Shown here: piece after piece, positions 1 to 7,779 of the stretch
How the letters are laid out: each line of letters begins with the position of its first letter
How positions within the stretch are numbered: position 1 is the stretch's first letter
Assembly (NCBI GenBank): GCA_045226255.1
Contig: JBGVCG010000015.1
Span: forward strand, 1 to 12,539
Origin: UBA1181 sp045226255
GTDB lineage: Bacteria; Bacteroidota; Bacteroidia; Bacteroidales; Paludibacteraceae
Direction: 5' to 3'
Length of the DNA stretch: 12,539 nt
Notes under the pieces: model-generated
Seen by the model: the letters and a program-made list of their open reading frames with translations, nothing else
The model's database searches: none
What the model was told of the DNA's origin: nothing
Translations under genes and position numbers: made by a program

Positions 1-222
1 GGTCACCTTCAGCTGCACCACGAATTGGTCGGACTGCTTCGAGAAGTCCTTCAGCAACGCCTGGACCGATATTCTGTTAGACCCGACGTACTCCTTGAGG
101 CAGGTGCCGTAAGGAGGAGTCATCATCACGGACAAATCGATCGGGTAAACGGTTCCGCTCTGCGCCGAGGCCAAAGTAGGCAACAGTGCGATCAGAAAAA
201 GGGTGAACCAACGTCTCAACAT
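1..222 (-). CDS. N-terminus of an exported protein, TANFOR-domain-like (cut by window edge)
   Basis: The first 74 codons of a gene that runs off the left edge. The ATG is at 222-220 with an A/T-rich leader and no Shine-Dalgarno. The protein starts with a clear signal peptide: Arg-Arg at 3-4, a hydrophobic core, then LASA with likely cleavage after residue 20. The mature part opens with TVYPIDLSVMMTPPYGTCLK and continues with short beta-strand-like stretches (ISVQALLKDF, FVVQLKV). From memory this resembles the start of the TANFOR domain described in Tannerella forsythia and relatives, where an opening of the type 'VYPV.V...L.PPYS.YL.DY' precedes a long FN3-containing protein. That assignment rests on recall, not on a search. 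The gene follows a terminator at 286-307, so it probably has its own promoter. Its position next to an FN3 protein fits the proposed surface locus. Confidence 0.8.
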   Translation of the reverse strand, partial: MLRRWFTLFLIALLPTLASAQSGTVYPIDLSVMMTPPYGTCLKEYVGSNRISVQALLKDFSKQSDQFVVQLKVT

Positions 223-241
223 GAATTTATAAATTTATTGG

Positions 242-259
242 GTTCGCTGTGTGGCGAAC
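242..259. promoter_or_regulatory. Small inverted repeat upstream of the 222 start
   Basis: Perfect 6-bp arms, GTTCGC at 242-247 and GCGAAC at 254-259, enclose a 6-nt loop. It lies about 20 bp upstream of the start at 222 and downstream of the terminator at 286-307. It could be a 5' leader hairpin or an operator. No convincing TAnnTTTG -7 box is seen nearby; the closest is TAAATTTA, which is too close to the start codon. Confidence 0.35.
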
Positions 260-281
260 AGATTTGATAATGGAATAGAGT

Positions 282-307
282 AAAAGGCGAGGCCAGGGGG
301 CCTCGCC
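282..307 (-). terminator. Rho-independent-type terminator after the FN3 gene
   Basis: A perfect 9-bp GC-rich stem (GGCGAGGCC at 286-294, GGCCTCGCC at 299-307) with a 4-nt loop. On the minus strand it is followed directly by TTTTA. It starts 12 bp after the TAA stop of the gene ending at 320, as expected for an intrinsic terminator. It separates that gene from the one starting at 222. Confidence 0.8.
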
Positions 308-319
308 AGAAATTAAGTT

Positions 320-2446
320 TTACTTATGTGTGTTATTTCCTTCGAAATAGATAGGTTCCGAGTATACTGCGGGACAAACCTTCTCGGTGGAGATTGGTCT
401 CACGATATACTTGTATGTGGAACCGATTGCGATCTTAGGGTCGACAAAATATAGTTGGTTCGGTTTGAGCAATGCGATGTCCAACATCTTTCCATCGTCC
501 TTTTTCCTGTATATGATGTAACGGTCAATCGGGTCCTTGGAGGTGATGTCCCATTCCAGTCTGACTTCCTTCTTCTCGTCCGTTATGATAAGGGTCGCCT
601 TCAGATTTCCGATGCATCCAGGTCTGTCACCTTTCGCCAGCATTTTGTCCGAATGTGCGTAAGAGAAGTTCCCAGCCTCGTCGTATACCGCCATGAAGTA
701 CTGGACATACTGTCCTGGCATCTCTTGTTTGTCCTCGAATTTAGTAGGCGCTTTTTTCTTCTTCAGATCGTAGGTCTGCAACAATACCATTTGTCCTGTG
801 TCGTCGATTTGCCTGTACAGTTCCATGTGGTCCAAATCTAGGCTAGGGGAGTTTACCCATTCGACGATTATGTTCTCCTTAGGTTGTTGCAGGAACTTAA
901 AGACTACGGGTGCTGGTGGAATCGTGTCGATCTTCGTCAGTTTCACTGCGTCGGACCATATGGAGCGGTTGTAGTTCTTGTCGATCGCATTCACACGGTA
1001 GTACGCCACGTTTGTCAGCGTGTTCAGCGGAAGGGTATCCGTGTACGATGTGTGAGGATAGATGGTGTCCGTCACGTTGTAGTAATCCATTTCGTTACCC
1101 GAGTTGGATATGTAGAGTTGGTAACCGAGCAAGTCAGGTTCCGTGTTAGGGTTCCATGAGATGGAAACCACGCCAGACGAATCCATCACTGCCTTCAATC
1201 CTGTAGGGGTTGCAGGTGGAATCGTGTCCGCACGGAAAGCGTAGTAGTAGCTGGATTGCTTCTCCTCACGCTTCATTGGAGTATCCTTCATACCCACGGC
1301 GATTACGGCGTAATATTGAGCTCTGTCGTATCTTTTGTTCAGTTTGAACTTACGCTTGTTAGCAGGGATCAGCTCCGTGTTCTCGTAGCTGAACTTCTTA
1401 TAGTCTTGCGTTCTGCTGATCTTGAATCCTTTTATTCTCTTCTCGAACTTCTTGTCGACGGACCATTGGATCTCTTCCGCCTTTTTCCCGATGATGACCG
1501 TGTCGACCTTCAAATCGATCTTCTGGAAGTTGAATTTCGGCTCACCTTTCACCACCTTGGAGTATGGACCGTAGAATCCGAATGGGGAGTAACCTGCCAT
1601 ACGGTAGTAGTAGGTTTCATCCTCGGAAGGGAATGTGTCGCGGAAGACGGCCAAGTCAGACATCTCATCCTTGGTGTATGCCTGTACGAATGGTCTGCTT
1701 CTTAATGGGGTGAAGTGTACACCGTCCGTACTGCGCTCCACATTGTAGGCGGAATAATATCCTATGAAAGGGCTTACAGACCATTCAAAATGGGCGAATT
1801 TCTCTTCGAAGAACCCTTCGAAGTCGGCTGGAGTCGGCAGAATGGTCTTCTTGGACATGTCCACATCTGCGACGGCTACGTTCGTCCTTTTCGCATTCTC
1901 GTCGTCTGCGAAGATGACGCGGTATTGGTATTTGGCGAACTTGTCCACCTTGGTGTCCACGTAAATGAGAGCTGCAGCCTCGGCGACGGGTTTGGAGATG
2001 TCGCAGGAGAACAACGCCATCATGTATAGCAATGCGTCCTCGATGCTGGTCTCGCCCGGAATTGATTCCAACTTCGGATCTAGCGGGTCGGTCGACGCTG
2101 GTTCGTCGGCGGCTGTCCTATCCTGAGAAGGGTATAAGATTTCCTTCACGGCGGCCGCATCCGGGTTAATGGCCTCCATTACTGCGAACCGATCGTTGGA
2201 TGCGGGTTTCAATACTGGGGAAATGTTATGCCAAGCGGATTCGCCTGCCGCCTTTCGTTGCACCAAATATCCCGATTTCACACTGCGGTGGAATAATTCC
2301 TCCGAACCGGGAGCCCATCTCAGCGAGACGGAGTCCCCATGGTTGAACGTCAAAACGGTAATGTCCTTATTGCCGGCGGCCCATCCGTTCCCTGCAAGGA
2401 AAACCGCCGCTACAAAAAACAAAATAATACTTTTTATATCTCTCAT
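320..2446 (-). CDS. Exported protein made of about six fibronectin type III-like domains
   Basis: A 708-residue protein. The ATG is at 2446-2444, followed by a signal peptide (hydrophobic core IILFFVAAVFLAG, likely cleavage after residue 23 or 24, GWA/A). The rest divides into about six FN3-like beta-sandwich units of roughly 100 residues, at about 26-198 (interrupted by an acidic, proline-containing insert near 90-165), 200-303, 305-407, 410-506, 509-603 and 608-704. Each unit shows a 'V.(I/L).W' strand and later a 'Y.Y/YY.V.A.D..GN' strand. Domains 4 and 5 start with the typical Bacteroidetes linker DTIPPA and contain WNPNTEPDLLGYQLY and the similar WVNSPSLDLDHMELYRQ. No catalytic motif, transmembrane segment, lipobox or T9SS C-terminal signal is evident. 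I infer a periplasmic or surface structural or adaptor protein that works with the barrel and the 1118-residue protein upstream. The exact partner is unknown. Confidence 0.9.
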   Translation of the reverse strand: MRDIKSIILFFVAAVFLAGNGWAAGNKDITVLTFNHGDSVSLRWAPGSEELFHRSVKSGYLVQRKAAGESAWHNISPVLKPASNDRFAVMEAINPDAAAVKEILYPSQDRTAADEPASTDPLDPKLESIPGETSIEDALLYMMALFSCDISKPVAEAAALIYVDTKVDKFAKYQYRVIFADDENAKRTNVAVADVDMSKKTILPTPADFEGFFEEKFAHFEWSVSPFIGYYSAYNVERSTDGVHFTPLRSRPFVQAYTKDEMSDLAVFRDTFPSEDETYYYRMAGYSPFGFYGPYSKVVKGEPKFNFQKIDLKVDTVIIGKKAEEIQWSVDKKFEKRIKGFKISRTQDYKKFSYENTELIPANKRKFKLNKRYDRAQYYAVIAVGMKDTPMKREEKQSSYYYAFRADTIPPATPTGLKAVMDSSGVVSISWNPNTEPDLLGYQLYISNSGNEMDYYNVTDTIYPHTSYTDTLPLNTLTNVAYYRVNAIDKNYNRSIWSDAVKLTKIDTIPPAPVVFKFLQQPKENIIVEWVNSPSLDLDHMELYRQIDDTGQMVLLQTYDLKKKKAPTKFEDKQEMPGQYVQYFMAVYDEAGNFSYAHSDKMLAKGDRPGCIGNLKATLIITDEKKEVRLEWDITSKDPIDRYIIYRKKDDGKMLDIALLKPNQLYFVDPKIAIGSTYKYIVRPISTEKVCPAVYSEPIYFEGNNTHK

Positions 2447-2469
2447 AATTCAGTTATTGACATGTTTGC

Positions 2470-2490
2470 GGGATGCGCCAAAAGCATCCC
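2470..2490. promoter_or_regulatory. Hairpin in the leader of the FN3 gene
   Basis: Perfect 7-bp arms (GGGATGC at 2470-2476, GCATCCC at 2484-2490) with a 7-nt loop, 24 bp upstream of the start at 2446. It abuts the candidate -7 box at 2490-2497. If that box is used, the RNA would start within this repeat, so it would then be more likely a DNA-level site than an RNA structure. Confidence 0.35.
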
Positions 2491-2497
2491 AAAGATA
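2490..2497 (-). promoter_or_regulatory. Candidate Bacteroidetes -7 box
   Basis: On the minus strand this reads TATCTTTG, an exact match to the Bacteroides -7 consensus TAnnTTTG. It lies 43 bp upstream of the ATG at 2446. No TTG/TTTG -33 element is seen at the usual spacing of about 19-21 bp upstream; that region is CCCCTCGAAAA. The call rests on one 8-bp match with five fixed positions and is therefore weak. Confidence 0.35.
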
Positions 2498-2516
2498 TAT
2501 GTTTTTTTCGAGGGGA

Positions 2517-2553
2517 GGAAGGTTCGCCCGACCATTGACCGGGCGAATCTTCC
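2517..2553 (-). terminator. Long hairpin after the 1118-residue gene (possible terminator or attenuator)
   Basis: Arms of 14 bp (2517-2530 and 2540-2553) pair at 13 of 14 positions around a 9-nt loop; the exception is 2522/2548. The core is TTCGCCCG/CGGGCGAA. It begins 12 bp after the TAA stop at 2566-2568, the same spacing as the terminator at 282-307. On the minus strand it is not followed by a U-tract but by TCCCCTCG and then an A-run. It may be a terminator of unusual form, an mRNA 3' stabiliser, or a partial attenuator inside a longer operon. Confidence 0.45.
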
Positions 2554-2565
2554 CGATCCGTCGTC

Positions 2566-5500
2566 TTACTCCTCGTCTTCACTCCCGACGCCGTTTCCGT
2601 ACTCGTCCTGAGCCCTAATGTCTTCCTCCTCGCCATAAACGCTGGAGTCATGGAATTTGCCTGGCGCTGTTGTTCCAGGATTACACTCTTGACCGTGGGA
2701 GTACTTCGCATGTGCGTGTCCGGAAACCAGACCACCCAAAACGCGGTACTTGAAGGCGATGTTTCCTTCGATGTACACAGGCTTAGGCACCTCGCCCATC
2801 AGGTCGGCAGCCGCCTCGAACTCGACGATCTCGAATTTCTTCTTTCTGACTTTGATACCAGCTCCGGCTGCCAGGTAGACGTACACCTGACCCTTCGCAC
2901 GATATTTGCTGGAGCCGCACATCTCTTCGTTCCTTCTTACGATGAGTAGATCCGTACCACCCAGGAACACCAGATCGGCGTAGACGAACTTGTTGAGGTG
3001 GCAGTCCAAGGAGAGGGCAACACCGAAGGCGAATCCGGTACCGTTCTTGAACATGTCGGAGTGATCCGAAGAGGTTGCCGTGGATTGCGTCACTTTGAAC
3101 AACGCCGAGATTCTCGGATCCAAAGGAGGCAATGTGGTCGGGATGCTGTCACCGAACATCAGATATGTGCTTGCGTTGATCTTTTTCACAAAGGTCAATT
3201 TGACAGGGTTGTCGACCGTACCGATGTTGCAGTACCAGCTCTCTGGATATGTGCGGAGTTTCAACGTCGCCGAACCCTGTATGATGTCGCTGATGGCAGG
3301 TCCGGCAGTCGCCCAGATGTCCGCACTGAATATGTCGTTTTCGAAGTCGTAGTTACAGTTCACACCTCCGGTCATGAACGATTTGTTGAACTCGCCGCCG
3401 TCACCCTTGCCGAGGATGCCGACCAGACCGTCCAGTCCGATTCTGCTGATACCACCGGAGCTGCTGAAGTCCATACCTAATTGAACCTTCGCGTCGATCA
3501 TGCTTTGCTGTGCCGCATAGAATCCGATTCCCGCTGTGAAGCCGAACTTGTTGTTCTTGTTCGGGGTGACTTTTGTCACTTCAAATTTCTGCCTGTCGAA
3601 CAGAGGTGACACCCTGCTGTATGCGGAGATGGATACTGATTTCAAGTATACGGCAGGTGGGAAGAGCACGATGCCTGGAGGCATGTCGCAACTTCCGTAT
3701 ACGTACCAGTACTTGTACTCTTTGTCTAATTGTCCTTTTGTATCGAAGTCATACTTCGTTCTTCCGAAGTTTGCCTTGATTGCGGCTCTCAGTGGCGGCG
3801 TCTTCATGGAGAATTCTATTCCTCCGCCGAAACCGTCACCCATGACTAGGTCGTCCTTGAATCCGTTGACCTCACCCTTGAGATGGAAAGCGGAGTAGTT
3901 GATGTCCACCTTGATGGAGTTCAGACGTAGACCCGATATCTTCCAACCTGGCTTTTCTCCTTCGTCCTTGATGGTGGCCACCAAGTCGAATCCTGCCTCC
4001 ACTGATGCACCCTGTTTCTGGTCATCGTTGGATTCCTTGCCGATCAAGCTCAGGTAAATCTTAGGCTGCAGCATCGCCTCGTTCTTGGTGCTGGTTTTTG
4101 CGCCCAACGACTTCAGACCGAAAGGCAGACCATGCAGAGATGGCATGTCGACGGCGTTCAGGGAGAACTTGCCCGCATCGAAGTGAGGATGAGCGGAGCA
4201 AAGCTTCAGTCCCTCGAATTTCAGTCCTCTGATCTGGACTAACTTGTTGTTCACGTCCAGACCACCGTTCACCACGAGCGTGAAGATGTTGTTGTACTTC
4301 TTCTCCGTCGTTGTCGTGTCCGTCACATGTTGGAATTGGAAGTATGTGCCCTGACCCAACGTGAGTTTTGTGGTGTCGATGATAGGCAGTTTAAATACCA
4401 TGTCCTTCTCAATCTCTGTCTTGATGTCGAAGTTAAGGTGTCCGTTCTTGTCCGAATACAGCTTACCTCCGATGGCCAGGGTCAACGTGTCTCCGTTATT
4501 ATCCGTCAATGGGTTGATTTTGACCGTACCAGTCACACCACCACCGGATATTTTGCCACCAGAGAGTCCCAAACTTATTTCCTTGAATTGGGCGTCTATG
4601 GTGGAGTTTTTCTTCTCTTGTTTTCCTTGTGATGTTCCATTATTGTTATTATTCTTTGTGCTGATGCTTGCTTGGAACCAACCTGATACGCCCGTCTCGT
4701 CAATCAGCATGTTGTAGGCGGCAACGCTATCCAACGGGAATTCCGGGAACTGTTGCGACAGATCCACCTTGAGTGTCTTCATGGCAAATCCCGTCCAATA
4801 GGCTTCATCGCCGTCCTGGAACGGAGACTTGTAACCTTTAGGGAAATTGAAGTTCGTCGCGTTTCGTGTCGTACTGAAGTCTGCTACAATTCCATATGTT
4901 GTGTAGATGACGTCTTCGGTCGCTTTCACCTTGAACGGTTTGTCGAATTGCGCCTCGAAGAGGAAGTCGCTCAAGTCTTTGACATACACCTCGAAGGATG
5001 CGGTCAATGAGGAGTCTCCGGTCGTCTTCGCCTCCGCATTTGTGATGACTTTGCTGGAGAAGCGGATTCGTCCATCAAGGTACATTTCTTTGAATCCGTT
5101 GCAGTCGATCTCCACGTAGGATGTTTTTCTCAGTTCCAAATATACTTTGTCCTTGGACAAAGTGTAAGACACATATTCTTTATTGACGAATTCACTGGGA
5201 GGGTCGATGTAAATTCTGGATTTACCCTCGCCCATAATTACGAGATGTTCTCCCCTGAACCCCAATTCGACAGGGTCGCCGCTCATTGTGAACGGGAGCG
5301 TCCAGTGTGCATGCGCATCGAGAGCAACAAACCCGGAGTCCGATTTGGAATCGCCCGAATAACGACCGTAGGACAATGTGTCGACAGAGAGCTCGAACTT
5401 CAAGTTGTCGGAACAGATGCCGACAGGCATTGTGTAGGCAAGGTTGACGACGTTCTTCACGTTGTTTATCAGAGTGGCCGTCTTTGACTCAATGTTTGAA

Positions 5501-5922
5501 ATACGAGTCTTTATGCTCTTCCCAGCTTCCGACTCTTCATTGAAGCTGTTTTTCAGGTTGCTGATGTTCTGTTTTATGTCGTCCAAATCCAAATCTTTCA
5601 ATCCCGAGACATCCAACTTCCTTATTTTCTGAAGGCTTTCTTGGAGTGCATCCACAGAATTGGACCATGTCGAACCTCCTTCCTTAAACATCTCTGAGCC
5701 AGTATCGGCCATCTTTTCGATGTCCTCACCTAAGCCTTCGAGCTCATCCAACAAGTCTTTGGCTGAATTCTTGACCCTTTTTACATTGTCGTCGGCGATG
5801 TTCTTTGTGCTGTTCACGATGTTCTTCGCCGCATGGACTTGTCCGTCGGAGAAGAGAACTAGTGCAGCCAGCAGCAACGCTTTGGCCAACCAACCGATAA
5901 AATTAAACCTCTCTCTTTTCAT
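2566..5922 (-). CDS. Very large exported protein: helical N-terminus plus long beta-rich body
   Basis: 1118 residues, with the ATG at 5922-5920, only 13 bp after the barrel gene's stop, so the two are co-transcribed. A signal peptide (core ALLLAALVLF) likely ends near residue 31-32 (QVHA/A). Residues about 33-160 are charged and helix-prone with heptad-like spacing (for example DALQESLQKIRKL), suggesting coiled coil. From about 170 to 1075 the sequence alternates short hydrophobic/polar strands rich in Gly, Asn and Asp (such as LKVDLS, VSGWFQASIS, LRAAIKANFGRTKYDF, FGFTAGIGFYA). This is the pattern of an elongated repetitive beta structure. An Asn-rich linker sits near 423-440. A distinctive block at about 736-757 contains YWYVYGSCDMPPGIVLFPP. 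The last 25 or so residues are very acidic. I recognise no enzymatic motif. I recall similar uncharacterised Bacteroidetes proteins beside FN3 proteins and barrels, but give no family name. A structural component of an envelope apparatus is the likeliest role. Confidence 0.9.
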   Translation of the reverse strand: MKRERFNFIGWLAKALLLAALVLFSDGQVHAAKNIVNSTKNIADDNVKRVKNSAKDLLDELEGLGEDIEKMADTGSEMFKEGGSTWSNSVDALQESLQKIRKLDVSGLKDLDLDDIKQNISNLKNSFNEESEAGKSIKTRISNIESKTATLINNVKNVVNLAYTMPVGICSDNLKFELSVDTLSYGRYSGDSKSDSGFVALDAHAHWTLPFTMSGDPVELGFRGEHLVIMGEGKSRIYIDPPSEFVNKEYVSYTLSKDKVYLELRKTSYVEIDCNGFKEMYLDGRIRFSSKVITNAEAKTTGDSSLTASFEVYVKDLSDFLFEAQFDKPFKVKATEDVIYTTYGIVADFSTTRNATNFNFPKGYKSPFQDGDEAYWTGFAMKTLKVDLSQQFPEFPLDSVAAYNMLIDETGVSGWFQASISTKNNNNNGTSQGKQEKKNSTIDAQFKEISLGLSGGKISGGGVTGTVKINPLTDNNGDTLTLAIGGKLYSDKNGHLNFDIKTEIEKDMVFKLPIIDTTKLTLGQGTYFQFQHVTDTTTTEKKYNNIFTLVVNGGLDVNNKLVQIRGLKFEGLKLCSAHPHFDAGKFSLNAVDMPSLHGLPFGLKSLGAKTSTKNEAMLQPKIYLSLIGKESNDDQKQGASVEAGFDLVATIKDEGEKPGWKISGLRLNSIKVDINYSAFHLKGEVNGFKDDLVMGDGFGGGIEFSMKTPPLRAAIKANFGRTKYDFDTKGQLDKEYKYWYVYGSCDMPPGIVLFPPAVYLKSVSISAYSRVSPLFDRQKFEVTKVTPNKNNKFGFTAGIGFYAAQQSMIDAKVQLGMDFSSSGGISRIGLDGLVGILGKGDGGEFNKSFMTGGVNCNYDFENDIFSADIWATAGPAISDIIQGSATLKLRTYPESWYCNIGTVDNPVKLTFVKKINASTYLMFGDSIPTTLPPLDPRISALFKVTQSTATSSDHSDMFKNGTGFAFGVALSLDCHLNKFVYADLVFLGGTDLLIVRRNEEMCGSSKYRAKGQVYVYLAAGAGIKVRKKKFEIVEFEAAADLMGEVPKPVYIEGNIAFKYRVLGGLVSGHAHAKYSHGQECNPGTTAPGKFHDSSVYGEEEDIRAQDEYGNGVGSEDEE

Positions 5923-5935
5923 TGCCTATGAATTT

Positions 5936-7663
5936 CTAAAAGTTGACGTGATAGGTCACGTTCGTTAATGATTCGTATTTGTTATTTCCAGTCACCGTAG
6001 CTCCCATGTATTTGGTGAATCCACTGCTCAACGAGAAGGAGTGTGTTCCCAACTTTTTGTTCTTGGGTTTGATGGTGTATGATGCGTTCAGTCCGGAGTT
6101 CAGAAGACCTCCGTCCTCTCTGTCCTTCACTACGTTGTTGTTATAGGAGACGGAGCATCCCAAGGAGATTGCTCCTTCGAGGAAACTCTTGTTGAAGGAA
6201 GCTCCCGGTCCGTAGTAGAGTGTGTTGGTCATGGAGGCGTCGCAATAGTTTGCGTTCATGTAGGCTGCCCATCCCATTGCGAGTTCCGTGAATTGCTGGG
6301 AGAACGAGAGATTCCCGTTGTAGAAATCCGAGTAGGATGTCAGGCGGCTTCCCGTAAGCGAATTGGCGCATTGGTAGGATGTGGAGATTGAGACCGCATC
6401 CGTCACCTTATCCGAACCGAATGAGAAGGTGTTATTCCATGTGAGGCAGCGGGATAGCTGATAGAAGTTCAGTGAGTCCAGCGAGTTGGTGTAGTAAGGG
6501 TAGGAGATGGGCTTCACCTTGGTGTATGAGTTGAAGTTGGAGAAGCTCAGGTTGGTGGACCATACCTTTCCGGTATTGAAGGAGAGGTTGGCTGCGTAGA
6601 CCAGACGTTTGTCATCTGTTGCACGGTCCTTGTTCAGATTGTTGTATTGCAGACCGAAGTTGCCCGACAAGAACAATTTGCCGTCGAACAGTTTCAGGTT
6701 AGGAGCGATGGTGATGTTCTGCTCGTCCTCGTTGAAGTAGTAGCCGCCCAATGAGGAGTAGTATGGGGAGATTCGCTCGTACTGCAATGAGATGCCGAAC
6801 ACTTTGCCCTGATAGCCCAGGGATGCGTTGAATGCGTCGGTCATTCGTTCCGACTGTTTTCTTTGGAATACCTTATCGATGAAGGTGGTGGTGATCACCG
6901 TGTCCAACTGGTCGTTCAGGAGGTTGGCGTTATAGACCGAGACGGCGTACTCCACATGGAAGTTGAAGTATTTCAGGAATGTCTGGCTCACAGCCGCAGA
7001 TACGGCGGTGTTTTTTCTTGGTTGTATGAAGCATTCCTCCGGGATGAACTCCTGCAGTGATTCCTTTTTGTCCTCACCATGGAAGAAGGTTACCTCGTAG
7101 GAGCCAGTATTGCCATGGAAGCCTACCTTTCCGGCGTATCCCATTCGCTTGTAGCAGACGAAACCGATGTTGTTTTTCAAGGGATCGTACTCGACCGCCT
7201 TGTTTAGTCTTCCGTACATTCCGGAGATTTCCCACTTGCCAGGGGTCAGTTCCACGCCCACACCGTTGAAGTCGTGGTCGGAGAGGGTGTATTTGCCGAG
7301 TGACATGACGTTCGTGCCGACCAAGAGGTGTACCCATTTGTAGCGCGGGTCCAATTTGAACCGGTTGAAGGGTTGCGTGTAGCTCCTGTGCGTGTTGCTC
7401 AGCGAGAATGAGAAGGGCATTGCGATACCCCATAGGTTGACGTTCAGGTTACCGTTGAGGTAAAAGGCATAGGGGTCACGCGTCACGAGGCTGTCGCTGC
7501 CTGCGTAGAAATCGTTTGCGAAAGAGATGCCTCCATTCGCTTTCAGCCCTTTCTTGAAACTGAATTCATCCAGATTCTGGGATGTCGTCGTGATGTCCGC
7601 ATGGGCGGAGAGCAAGGAGGACAGCATTATCCCCAAAAAGACGGTTAATTTTTTATGTGTCAT
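5936..7663 (-). CDS. Outer-membrane beta-barrel protein of a Bacteroidetes-specific family
   Basis: 575 residues, ATG at 7663-7661, signal peptide with core LTVFLGIMLSSLL and likely cleavage after residue 22 (AHA/D). The mature protein is a run of amphipathic strands of about 10 residues with alternating aromatic and small residues (FYLNGNLNVNLWG, PFSFSLSN, LVYAANLSFNTGKVW, WSTNLSFSNFNSY). It ends in Asn-Phe, matching the C-terminal aromatic residue of outer-membrane barrels. Residues about 91-159 hold the block that I recall as characteristic of a family of uncharacterised Bacteroidetes barrels: SYTQPFN.F.LDPRYKW, then TLSDHDFNGVGVELTPGKW and MYGRLNKAVEYD. It follows a terminator (7719-7744), so it probably begins a separate transcript that continues into the 1118-residue gene 13 bp downstream. 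I infer that it forms the outer-membrane port or anchor of this locus. What passes through or binds it cannot be told from the sequence. Confidence 0.9.
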   Translation of the reverse strand: MTHKKLTVFLGIMLSSLLSAHADITTTSQNLDEFSFKKGLKANGGISFANDFYAGSDSLVTRDPYAFYLNGNLNVNLWGIAMPFSFSLSNTHRSYTQPFNRFKLDPRYKWVHLLVGTNVMSLGKYTLSDHDFNGVGVELTPGKWEISGMYGRLNKAVEYDPLKNNIGFVCYKRMGYAGKVGFHGNTGSYEVTFFHGEDKKESLQEFIPEECFIQPRKNTAVSAAVSQTFLKYFNFHVEYAVSVYNANLLNDQLDTVITTTFIDKVFQRKQSERMTDAFNASLGYQGKVFGISLQYERISPYYSSLGGYYFNEDEQNITIAPNLKLFDGKLFLSGNFGLQYNNLNKDRATDDKRLVYAANLSFNTGKVWSTNLSFSNFNSYTKVKPISYPYYTNSLDSLNFYQLSRCLTWNNTFSFGSDKVTDAVSISTSYQCANSLTGSRLTSYSDFYNGNLSFSQQFTELAMGWAAYMNANYCDASMTNTLYYGPGASFNKSFLEGAISLGCSVSYNNNVVKDREDGGLLNSGLNASYTIKPKNKKLGTHSFSLSSGFTKYMGATVTGNNKYESLTNVTYHVNF

Positions 7664-7718
7664 TTTTATATTTGATAAAAAAGCTTAATTACGTTTTAAA
7701 CATGTTTTCCTTAAAATC

Positions 7719-7744
7719 CCTAAAACGGGTATGTCCGTTTTAGG
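7719..7744 (-). terminator. Perfect 10-bp hairpin, probable terminator of the protease/WG transcript
   Basis: Arms CCTAAAACGG (7719-7728) and CCGTTTTAGG (7735-7744) pair perfectly around a 6-nt loop. On the minus strand they lie 35 bp after the TAG stop of the WG-repeat gene and are followed by GATTTT, a short T-run. The hairpin sits in the 116-bp gap 7664-7779 between the WG gene and the barrel gene, so it probably ends the upstream transcript. No convincing -7 box for the barrel gene is visible in the rest of the gap. Confidence 0.65.
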
Positions 7745-7779
7745 TTTAGGTAAATATGGCATAATATTTAAGAATAAAA

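Noticed and set aside
455..841. Open frame of 128 codons on the plus strand inside the FN3 gene
   Set aside because: It is antisense to a well-supported gene with recognisable domains, has no signal or family motif, and its composition follows the complementary strand.
2169..2618. Plus-strand open frames across the gap 2447-2565
   Set aside because: They overlap the start of one gene and the end of another, read through both hairpins, and encode arginine-rich sequence without motifs, typical of shadow frames.
2454..2735. Minus-strand 93-codon frame overlapping the end of the 1118-residue gene
   Set aside because: It overlaps that gene out of frame, reads through both intergenic hairpins and has a composition unlike a real protein. 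The acidic end of the 1118-residue protein is the natural reading.
4636..4665. A/T-rich microrepeat encoding an Asn run (residues about 423-428 of the 1118-residue protein)
   Set aside because: It is in frame, short and fits a flexible linker; there is too little repetition to claim a phase-variable tract.
7074..7433. Minus-strand 119-codon frame inside the barrel gene
   Set aside because: It lies out of frame within the strongest family signature of the barrel protein, and its His/Arg/Gln-rich content indicates a shadow frame.
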